From NCBI GenBank assembly GCA_964023205.1, contig OZ026834.1:28186756-28250755 (forward strand): a stretch of DNA of 64,000 bases, read 5' to 3'. Numbering within the stretch: the stretch's first letter is position 1; every line of letters starts with the position of its first letter. This stretch comes from Lutraria lutraria. Its lineage: Eukaryota; Mollusca; Bivalvia; Venerida; Mactridae. Below, one piece after another: positions 1-10,700 of this stretch. The notes under the pieces are model-generated. The model was not told where the DNA came from. It was given only the letters and a program-made list of their open reading frames with translations, and did not search any database. Made by a program: the position numbers and the translations under genes.

Positions 1-850
1 TTTAGTTACCATTACCATTACATATTTACGTTACTGTGATAGTTTTGCGTAACTGTGGATGTTAAACGTTACGGTGATTCGTTTACGTTACAATAACTAT
101 TTTACTTTGTATAGAATATTTCATGTTACCGTGTCTGTTTTACATTATAGTGACTGATGTTCACTGCCGTGACTATTTAACGTTGCATTACTACAGACTG
201 TTACATATGTTATGTTTCTTCGACTGTTTTTTACCTTAACTGCTTTACGTACGTTACTGTGACCGTTTACGTTACATTGAATGTTTTACGTTACCTTGAC
301 TGCTTTCCGTTACATTGACTGTTATACCTTACTTTGGTCGTTTTATGTTACATTGACTGTTATACATTACTTGGATTGTTATACGTTCCTGTAACTTTTT
401 TTATGTTATGGTTACTGTTTTGCATTTTTTTGTGTGGTCGTTTTACGTTACCTTGTCTGTTTTACGTTACTGTAACTTTTTTACGTTATGGTTATTGTTC
501 TTGCATTTTCTGTCTGGTAGTTCTATGTTACCTTGACTGTTTTACGTCACTGTAACTATTTTACGACATGGTTACTGTTTTGCATTTTCTGTGTGGTCGT
601 TTTACGTTACCTTGACTGTTCTACATTACATTGACTGTTCTACGTTACATTGACTGTTATACGTTACTTGACTGTTATGCGTTATCTTGAATGTTTTACG
701 TTACTTTGAATAATTTACGTTACATTGACTGTTATAAGTTACTTTGATTGCTATAAGTCACCTTGGCTGTCATACGTTACATTGACTGTTTACGTTACAT
801 TAACTGTTTTACGTTGCTGTTACTAGTTTACGTTACCGTTACTGTTTTGC
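1..850. repeat. Degenerate TTACGTTAC / TTGACTGTT tandem tract
   Basis: The first 850 bases consist almost entirely of variants of a short word (TTTTACGTTAC followed by CTTGACTG or ATTGACTGTT). The spacing is irregular at about 20-25 bases. Small open frames inside it are products of the repeat and are not called. The tract stops abruptly near 850 and may start before the window. Confidence 0.8.
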
Positions 851-1657
851 ATTTTCAGTGCAGAATTTAGTGTCTTGTAGTCTTGTTGTAGTGAAATATT
901 TCCACTCAGAATAACACAAATAACAGTGGTAGTGGTAGTAAACTTATTAATGTTCTAATGTCTAATGCTGTATAATTTTTCGTAAGAAATGAAACTAACA
1001 ATTACTATATAACAACTCACAATTGTTTAACCATCATGTCATATTTCGTTGTTACACTGAATGACTGTTTTATTATAATTATGTTTGTCTAGATAGAAAA
1101 TCTTCACTGTCTTTGTACAACAAATACCACTTCATATGACCATGTGCTGGCCATGTTAATTACATTCATATATAACACATATTATGAAGTTATGTTATGT
1201 TGTAATTAATTATCAGATATTTATAAATGTATTTGTTGTATTGTTTTGTACAATGTGTATACAAGGCCAGATTTGCCTTCTAGTATTGTATGTACAATGT
1301 ACTAATAAATTGTAAATAATAAAATCAAATGTATTTTACTGAATCGAAATAATATATATTTTTATATAACCGAATATACAATAAAAAGGAGTACATTGTA
1401 TTTACACAATTTTATTGATGTTATCATAAATACAATCATAAACTACATTATGATATTGATTAATTTGACAAAAATGCGATTTTAGAATAAAGACAGGTCT
1501 TATGTTTTAAAACCGGCGTTCCAAACTGCAATGACGGAACCAGGTTCGTTTGTTGTGTGTCTGTATACTTTTTTTCTAAGATCTTTTGAATTACGTCAGT
1601 AACAATGGACCACAGGAAATAATTGATCTTTAAACAAATTTTCATTACTAATTTCAG
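851..1657. other. AT-rich stretch without a recognisable gene
   Basis: No open frame with coding character is seen. It probably lies in an intron of the LRR/EF-hand gene, because the first exon found at 1658 begins with a splice acceptor and not a start codon. Confidence 0.6.
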
Positions 1658-4600
1658 CAATTCACAGGACTAAGAAGTATGGACTTGTCACATAATTTGT
1701 TCGGGGACCAGGGAGCCAGTATAATTGGCCATGCAATAGGTAAGTATTTACTTGTAATCAATACGGCTGAATTTATCTTTTTACACTTTTTTTCGACATT
1801 CTTTTTTTAATTTTAGACAGGTCTTAAGTTTATATCTAGATTCTAATTCAACTAAATTTACAATTACCACATGATACGTTCATTTTCAACACATTCACCG
1901 TTAAATAAAACACATAATATCTACATGACAGAGTCGATAAGTGAAGTTGGATACTACGCCACCTACACGCATAAGAGTCATGGAGACAAAATTATAGTTT
2001 GACACAAACGCAATTTGGAAATAAGTGAATTGGATGTATGCGTATTGTAAAGTTAATTAGGGAAAACAACAAAAATAATTTGGTACCATAAGAAACAGTC
2101 AGACATAACCAAAAGTTTGATATAGGCCTAAGCGAGTTTGACATAATGAGATTCAATTGTAAATCTTTAAACAACAGTATAGTGTCAAAGTTTTTGGTGG
2201 GCTTTGGCCGACCATACTAATTATATTGTATTATAGTGAGAAAAGGTCATTTGGGGTTATTACCAAATCCTTAACACCAAATTCCTTACTACGGCTGTAA
2301 ACAAGACAGGGCGGAAGTACTTCCGCGATCTAATAAAGACCGAAAAATAGTTCCATCATTTTATTACTTCCAGGAGACACAGAGACATTAACACACATGA
2401 ACTTATCCTGGAATCGTATCCGTACACCGGGTATAGGATGTATCGCCAAAGGAATTGAGGTAAGGTAGTGTTTTTATTGTAGTTCTATTGTTCAAATATA
2501 GTTAACGAGTATTAACAATTTCTACTCTTTTATGTCTAGCAAATTTATTTAAATTTATCAAACATGCTTTGTCTTGTCGCTCAAATTCACTTAACACTGT
2601 ACCACCTAGCTAGTTCTTGAATAATTCATGCGCATTAAAAATAGTTCCATGTTAGGTGAACACGATTCTTCTTGTCTGTATTCATACGCCGATATCAGGA
2701 TATATCCTACCAAGCATTAATTTTCCTATATATTCTATCTTCAATTCCAGGAAAATAATAGTTTGAAAGTATTGGATTTGTCATGTAATGGCGTAGACAA
2801 CAAAGGTGCGGCTTGTATCGGACACGCGCTCGAAAGCAATATGTCTTTAACAGACCTAAATCTGAATTCAAACCGAATTGGTCTTGAAGGAGTTGTCGCA
2901 TTGTTTACACACCTTGGTAAAAATGAGGCATTGAAAATAATGCGGGTAAATATGTTTTCACTCCATGTCTTCGCGACAACGCTAATACAGTGCAGCTTCT
3001 CCAAAGCAACACACTTCATTGCGTTCTTGTCTTGTGTTGTTACTCAAGAGAGTGCCGCTCTGGAGAGGTTGTGCTGTACTTTCTTTGTAAACCCATATAA
3101 ATATACATATAAGTCTAAATTTTGCTTGTCCCCATAGTGTATATTCGTTTGGTCAATGCAGCTACAGGCTTGTAGTAGCAACACGAATTTGGAAAAAGGA
3201 CTCAAGTACATGGATTATTTTCATGAACACAATGTCACTAGGCTTTTGTCTCCATTACAGACATGTTGGATGCGATCGTAGCCGGAATTTACAAATGTTA
3301 CTTGTATAGTACTGGAAAACTATCGGTCTGATATTACTCGTTCTTTGCAATCTATGAATAAAAGTATACATACAGTACAACCTCTCTAAAGCAACACACT
3401 TTGGGAGTTGTAAAGTTATGTTACTGTTGAGAGGTTATTGCTCCAGAGAGAGGTTGAATTAATAGTTAAATTAGGCAGTGGGAAAATCATGCTGTTGTTG
3501 AAGGGAGGTTGTTGCTCAAGAGAGGACCGCTCTGGAGAGGTTGTATTGTATATACTTTCCGTCTTTCGTTGAAATTAATTTTGTCCACTGATTACTACAG
3601 TACAACCTCTCCAGAACGGCCCTCTGTAGAGCAACAGCCTCTCTATAACAACATCCTCAAATTTTCACTGAGCTGATATTTACTATAAATTTAACTTCTG
3701 TACAGCAACAAACTCTAAACAACGGCAATATCTTTAGCTCCCATAGGTTGTTGCTATACAGAGGTTGTACTGCTGGTTTATTTTTTCATAATATTTCCAT
3801 TTTATTTCAGTTATCTAACAATCCAATAACGTTACAAGGACCTGTAGCTGCATTAAAACTACTCGAGCAGGGAGAGTCTGTACTTAGTGAGTTAGAGATA
3901 GCCGTAAGTAATCAACAAGTATAATATAGTCATAGCTAGTAACTTAATCATACTGTATGTGTGTATCTACAGATGTATACGTATCGATATCAACAATATG
4001 TGTGTAGCTAGATTTCGAAATATCGTCGGTCCTACTGCTGGGGAATCGATCTACCGTCAAAGTTGGGTAAGGTGGCCAAATAACCTATTTGTTGGTCCGA
4101 CGTTAAACCCAGTATATTAAAACATTGCTATAACTAGATTATTCATACTGTTTTATCCAAACTGAAAGCGAACCTTTAAATGCATACATCTTACTGCTGT
4201 CCATCAGCCTTAACATCATCAAACTTTAGTCAAAGAAACACAGATCTTCATGTTGTGTATCTTAAAAATGATTTAAATATGTATACATGTAGTATTTCTT
4301 TCGGGGGGTATAAACTGTCCTTAATGATTTTAGTGGTAAATACATATAAACTGTATGCCAAAGTATTGGCACAAGTCTAAAACAAACAATTGTATTCTGA
4401 GAAAGTTTTAAATGCAGTACAACCTTTCCAGAGCAGCCCTCCATTGAGCAACAATTAATTTAGCAACTATTAATTTAACCTCTCAACAACAACATAATTT
4501 TGCAACTCCCAAAGGGTGTTGCTTTGGAGAGGTTGCTATGTAATAAACATTATCCACTTACAGGATGCATGCGTGCCACGTGAATTTGACGCCGTGTACG

Positions 4601-6734
4601 AAGACGTTCAGAAAACACGCCCCAAGTTCAAAGTTCATCTTGGAGGCTTCATGAACACTAGAGACATGTGCAAAGCCGAGGTGAAATCTAGCAAAGAATC
4701 CTGGCTGAAAGATCCCATGCTTGTGTTTATACATTTTGTAGAGTCACGAAATATTAAAGTGTTTGACATGTTTAGAATGTTCGACAAGGATAAAAGCTGT
4801 ACCGTTTCACAAACCGAATTCAGGTCCGGATTAGCCCAGGTGGGATGTCCGTTAGAAGAAACCGACATAAAACATTTGTTGACTATGCTAGACGTGGATC
4901 GAAATGGAGAAATTGACATTGGGTGAGTCGAGTGTTTGTCTTGAAAAATAAAATAACTAAGTACAATGTACTATGAATCATCATCTACATACTAGTATAT
5001 TATTTGATAATTATTTTCATAAAAAAAAAAACATTTGCACAATTATCTGAGACAGATTTGACATGCAATATTTCGAAGACTAATGTGTGGATAAATTTAT
5101 ATTGTCCAACAAGGAATCTAAACATAAGGCGAAATGTTTATGCCGTCGACCTTTAACATCTAAATCATATTAGTCAAGGTGATCATTTATTTGGCAACTC
5201 GGCATGTATACGTGTACACTATTTTCGACCAGATTACCTTAGGCGTAAAACATGTCTGTTTCTGGTTACATGCTCATTAAAAATAGAATAGGTAGGTTGG
5301 GGCTTTTTGCGCTTGAAAGCGTGTATAAAATTTTAAAAAATGAGATAGTTGAAGTACCGTTCCAAGGGCCACGTACAAAGTCTGGGATCGGAGGGAAAAT
5401 AGGGTAGGTAACCAGAAATCAACAATTGTGTACGCCCTATATACCGTGAGCCTTAGATAATCGTAACTTAACAAAGACAGAAAAATTATTCACAGATTAT
5501 TCACTAAATCAAAGGCTTATACCAGTAATTCATTAACCATTTCAGTGAGCTGGTAGATGGAATAGAAAAGCATAAGAAACGATTGGAGAAGTACACAACA
5601 CTGGATACAAAACCTAAGCCTCCCACACGTCCGTCATCAAAGACGGACAACCGGACCCAGTCTGGACAGTCATCAGGTAGACCAACATCCGGTTTCACTA
5701 GCGAAACTTCCTCTGACGAAGAAGAGGAACTGATCCGAATCAAAACACCGTCATCCATAGCAACAAGACAACAAACTTCCACACCATCTCATCAAAATAG
5801 GTATTGTTAAATTACAAAATACAATACAACCTCTCCAGAACGGTCCTCTCTTGAGCAACAACCTCTCAAGAGCGACCCTCTCTCGAACAACAACCTCACC
5901 AGAGCGGCCCTCTCTTGAACATTAACCTCTCCAGAGCGACCATCTCTTGAGCAACAACATCCCTTCAACAACAACATGATTTTTCCCGCTCCACGATTAA
6001 GATATAAATTTAACCTCTCTAGAGCAAAAACCTCTCAACAACAACATAATTTTGCTACTCCTAAAGGTTGTTGTTTGGAGAGGTTGCACTGTGTTCTAGT
6101 ATGTTTTGGAATTATAGAATTTCTACAAAACTTACAGTCAAACATATTACCTATGAAGAATGGCCACTTTTTTTAAGCAGAGTCATAGGCGACAGGGACC
6201 TCTGAATAACGGACAAAATGTGTGTAAAGGCGAAATTTCTCACCTTCCTACGACGGCCATAGTTCATTGGTCCGACCGCACTGGTGTATTCATATCTTCG
6301 ATAACAAGCTTATGTACAACATATGTTAAACAAACTGGTGCTCAATATGTACCTAATGCAGGTCTTATATGCACCTTGGCGCTTCCAAATTCTCATCTTT
6401 ATGGTTTGCGCTTTGTTTGTATTCATTTTACATTGTTTGCGGTTGTACACTTTTACTAATTCCAAGGATTGTTTCCAATACTGAGACAATGTATTTGGAT
6501 TTCTGTTTTGGGGGTCCCTTCATGTTCATGAATACGATGGTTCTTTGCTCTGTTGCTCTGGTGTTTATGCACACCATTTACATTAGTTTTAAGAAACATA
6601 AATTATTTTTCAGGACTCAGGGCCCTGAACTCACCAACGACGCACCAAAAGACACCCAAGATATGACTGCAGATCTCACGACAGACATCGGAGGTGTAAC
6701 TGTTTCAATGCAAAAGAGCTTAACTGTTGTGTGA
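1658..6734 (+). CDS. LRR plus EF-hand protein, LRRC74-like (5' partial)
   Basis: Seven exons can be joined in phase: 1658-1739, 2374-2459, 2751-2945, 3811-3903, 4564-4922, 5546-5800 and 6614-6734 (stop TGA). Together they encode 396 residues. The first four exons carry ribonuclease-inhibitor-type leucine-rich repeats (MDLSHNLFGDQGA, MNLSWNRI, LDLSCNGVDNKGA, LNLNSNRIGLEGV). The fifth exon carries two EF-hand loops, DKDKSCTVSQTE and DVDRNGEIDIGE; both keep acidic or oxygen-bearing residues at the ligand positions. The last two exons encode a low-complexity Ser/Thr/acidic tail. The product is probably a cytosolic calcium-responsive scaffold. The LRR part resembles LRRC74A/B and NOD-type LRRs. 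The N-terminus lies before the window or was not found. Introns carry many MITE copies, especially between exons 3 and 5. Confidence 0.88.
2988..3076. repeat. MITE family R1 (CTCTCCAGAGC type), short copy
   Basis: The copy starts CAGTGCAGCTTCTCC and ends GGAGAGGTTGTGCTG, with TA on both sides. It lies at the start of the LRR gene's third intron. Confidence 0.7.
3373..3548. repeat. MITE family R1, full-length-looking copy
   Basis: Flanked by TA on both sides. The left end is CAGTACAACCTCTC and the right end is GAGAGGTTGTATTG, an imperfect inverted repeat. The interior alternates words such as GTTGTTGCTC and its complement. Confidence 0.85.
3598..3772. repeat. MITE family R1, second copy in the same intron
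   Basis: The left end is CAGTACAACCTCTCCAGA and the right end is AGAGGTTGTACTG, with TA on the left only. It lies about 50 bases beyond the previous copy, ahead of the exon at 3811. Confidence 0.8.
4415..4540. repeat. MITE family R1 copy
   Basis: Starts CAGTACAACCTTTCCAGAGC and ends GGAGAGGTTGCTATG before TA. It lies just upstream of the EF-hand exon at 4564, so its right end is within about 25 bases of the splice acceptor. Confidence 0.8.
5822..6091. repeat. MITE family R1, long copy with internal reiteration
   Basis: TA-flanked on the left, starting CAATACAACCTCTCCAGA and ending GAGAGGTTGCACTG. The CTCTCTTGAGCAACAACCTC module is repeated several times, giving a longer copy than elsewhere. 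It lies in the last intron of the LRR gene. Confidence 0.8.
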
Positions 6735-7051
6735 CCATTCTTAAGTTAAGAATACTTAGTTCATGTGTGTGATTAGAAAAACGTTTGTAACATCCGCTAA
6801 GGTCATTCAAATTATGCAGCCAATCCTACGATATTACATTGAAGATTCCACGTGACAACAGACTGTGTTTGAAACCAGACTGGTCCAATGACATAAAACA
6901 ACCAGAATTCACTGCATAACGATGTTATACCAAATCATTACGCAATGACCTATGTTCACAATTGTACATAATTTAAAAATTATGCATGATTTACACTGTA
7001 TCTTAAGATACAATGATTATTTATATACGACTGTGTTTGCAGTCACATTTG

Positions 7052-7057
7052 AATAAA
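7052..7057 (+). promoter_or_regulatory. Polyadenylation signal AATAAA of the LRR/EF-hand gene
   Basis: AATAAA lies about 320 bases after the stop codon at 6734, and a second A-rich ATAAAA follows at once. It is the first good signal downstream of the stop. Confidence 0.5.
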
Positions 7058-7309
7058 GGATACCCTGTGAATAAAAGCCATTCTTTTAGATAACCGTCAT
7101 AGATTATTTAGAACAAACTGACCTCGCAATCAAGGCTATCTGCCAACGAAAGAGCCATTGTGTTTTCTCAAAGGATGATCTTTGTTTACAGGTTTGATTG
7201 TAAATAATTTTGAGATCTATCTTTGTTGTTGTTCTTAGTGAGAATAATCTTTCAAATGTACAGACACATGTACTCTGGTACTTGGTGACCACGTGTGCAT
7301 CCTAAATCA

Positions 7310-7512
7310 TCATGACTTCAGATCACTGTAACCTCTCACTGATAGAGGGTCGTGGGGTCGAGCCAAACTACCGACCATGTCTCTTTATATGTGAAAAAGT
7401 AGACAGTTGCTTACGGAGGATGGGCGTCTAGTACTGGTTCTTACCAGGAACGATGGTTAGATGAAGTTTCCACCTCATATGAATCTGACTGTTGAAAAGG
7501 GGCATAAACTCA
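7310..7512 (+). repeat. SINE-like repeat S1
   Basis: Contains ACCTCTCACTGATAGAGGGT followed by a B-box-like GGGGTCGAGCC and ACCGACCATGTCTCTTTAT. Three other copies occur: 57425-57662 and 62330-62458 in the opposite orientation, and 61930-62037 in the same one. The tRNA-like T-arm suggests a pol III origin. Confidence 0.7.
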
Positions 7513-7755
7513 ATCAAACAAACGTCCTATATCATGGTACAACGCAGATGTTTTTGTAACCTTGGTTTTATTTAAACAAAAAATAACAACAATAACATAC
7601 ATATGCATTTTCATCAAAAATAAAATCCAGACAAAAAATATTTGAATAATTCAATTATCATAAATCGCAGGTAATCGGTTAATTCCTATGTCAATTGTAA
7701 CAAGAAAGGTATGGTGTCAATATGCAGTTCATCACAATAACTAAGTTTGTTATGA

Positions 7756-10700
7756 TCAGAAATTCTTTTCTAAATGTTTAAGTGTTTGTGTGTACCCAGT
7801 GAACGTCACAGCATTGACCGGAAATGCTCTTAAAAATGTAACTAAAAATCCTTTGTAAAAGATCGGTACCCCACCCTCTTTGTACAACGTAGAAATACAG
7901 TGTAAGAACCCTCGGTATTCTCCTACAAAATCCGCTTGAATTCGACTTTTAATGACGTCAAAAGGAAAGATGGACGCCCACGTGAGTGAGCCAGCAATTC
8001 CACCGGCTACTAGACTAGCTATAATTCCGTTGGAATCGGTCCATCCCTTTTCATGCATTTTCGCGTAGAGTACTTCAAATGAAAGACAATAGATGCCGTA
8101 GGAAGGAACTTCTCGATACGACATTGCTAGACCCCCTTTGTAAAGTCCGGTTATACCCCGTTCCCTGTATATTGCCATGGCACACTGTAAGGGTCCTTTG
8201 AACATTCTGGCAGGGGCCTCTGAAAGAAGAAGATGGATGCAACGTGTAAGACAGCTAACAATACATTCCAGCAATGTTGCGGTAACAATATGGCGCCAAA
8301 TGACGTCGTTACGCCAAATGACGTCTCAACGTCAACGATGACGTCGTGTCATATTAAGGTATTAGTAAACTCCCTGCAGCGGTTACCTCCCTTGATCAGT
8401 ATATTAGCAAAGCGTGACGTAACCGGTGTGAGGAGTTCGAGGTATTAGATGTATAATGCATTACCTCCATTTTGAAGAGTACTCATTCCTTGAGGGTCAT
8501 GGGTTCAAACCCCACTGGGACCAATTTTTTTTTTTTTTTTTAGTTTTTAGGTAATGTTTTGTACTTAGAACATTACATTAACACAGCAATATGAAGGAAA
8601 ATATATATTCCAAAATATTTTGTTTAGATTATAGGAATTCATACATCGTTAATTGACCCTTCCTCAATCGCACTGTAGCCACGCCTACTCTGGCAACAGG
8701 TGCTTGTCGTCACAAGGTTAGACAAACAAAGTTAAAAATGGCGGCGATCACGAAGAAGCGTAGCGTACGTTTGGATTGTATTCCTAGCGATTTTTCGTTA
8801 TCATACTTGTCTGAGGATACGTTGACGCTGAAATCTAAACAGCAAGGTTTCAAATACTTTAATGAAGGTTATTTTCATAATGTGGGACTGTTTATGTGTG
8901 ATGAAAATGGGATTTCCGTCGCTGCTAAATGTTACCGTTCTCAACGAAAATCGGAGAAACCACATTCCATTCACTTCGATATCGGAATGGAGAGGATAAC
9001 ATTTGCTCATTGTTCATGCCAAGCAGGGTGAGTTTCGTACAGTTATTAAGCCTTTCTGCGGAAAAATGTATCTGACAGTTAAGAAACAATTAAATTTAAT
9101 CGGTTAACAGACGTCATGACTACTCGCGTGTACTCTTATTTCATATGCTACTGGAGTGTTTCAGATTTATTTCAATGTAAATGAAGATCCTTACATATAG
9201 ACAGACCGGAACAGTACGCGGACACTTTTCCTCATATGTAACTATTTCGTGTAATTGAGGCCGTGTTTCAAATCATCCAGTCTATGTAGTTTTGAAGATG
9301 AATCCTTGCTTAGAAATTTACAGGAACTTGATTGTAAACAATGCACTACGCATGCGCAGTCAGGCATCGCGGCAGGTACAGCCACGGCTCAAAATTATTG
9401 TACAATTTAACCAGTACGCGGACACCCGTTTATATAGACGTAAAATGGTCAAATAAAGTAAAATCACATTAAAAATGTTTTTTGTGTGTAATTATTTCAT
9501 TTACACGTGAAAATTGAAAGAAATTATTTTTTCTATGATGAAATATTAACATGTTTAAAGCATTGAGTGCAATACGTCAATTCATGTATTCTTCTTTACA
9601 AAAAACATGCAGAACAAAGACTCTCCTACAGTTTTAGTTTGTACTTTACAGAAATGAGTATTTATCTAGATTTACTTATTTCCATCACTACGTTTGTAGC
9701 TTACGGGAGTTACGGACGTCAAAATAAAATTATAAAATGGAAACAAAAACATTTGGAAGGTACCTGTAGTCACATGGTTCAAGCGCCAAAGCGATAAAGA
9801 TGCGAGTGTTGCTGAGATAAATTATGTGTCGCAAGATCGATTGTGTATATCAGGTTTTTTGTTTATTAAAAAGTCTATTCAAGTGAGATTGTCTCATATT
9901 TATTAAATACGTATATTATTTTAATCAGTGGCGATTTTCTTAGCCATTTACACAAGGACTTGCATATTTTTACAAATATCAATTTATTTTGTTTATATCG
10001 TCTGCTGATCAGTATAAACAGGAAGTGTAAACAGAATATGTATCATACCGGAAGAAAGGTAAGTTTGCTGCGAATATAGGTAAGTAATATCGGTATCGTA
10101 CAGGATGTTTTAAATCTTTAAAACTCGCCGAATGCGAGGGTGTCCGCGTACTGGTAGCGTCCGCCTACTGTTCCGGCCTGTCTATTATTTTCTGTGACAA
10201 AAAACTGGATATTTAACGTCATCGTTTTGTACATACCAGGTTTAAAAATAAAACATTTATTTATAGGGAGAACAATGGAAACCCCAATAATGCATTTTCA
10301 GAGAATCTTTAGATAATGGATAGTGAAAGAACATTTTTTGAAAAAAAAAAAAAGATTTCTAGCTTCTTGTGTTCAATTTCAGTGTAATCCTCAACTTTTA
10401 ATGAAAATTATTTCTACATTAGTTAATTACATTGCTTAAGATTATTTATCAGGTCATCTATGATCTAGCAGAAATCCGAATTTAAACATAGTCTTCCATT
10501 TTTTAAATAATATCTGAGCATGGAAAAGAAACAAATGATGATGAAATATTTACTCATTTTTTAAATATTATGTTCATGTATGATTAGTATTGACAAAGAA
10601 AATGTATTGTTGTTCTTTTATATTCATATAGTGCATGTGGATCCTGCTCCCACATTGTCGGACTGGTTCAAGCTCTGTGTCAGTGGCAGCTAATGGGATT

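Noticed and set aside
6160..6734. Two overlapping + strand frames (99 and 121 codons) before the last LRR-gene exon
   Set aside because: The coding signal begins only at the acceptor at 6614. The part before it is intron and lacks conservation-like features.
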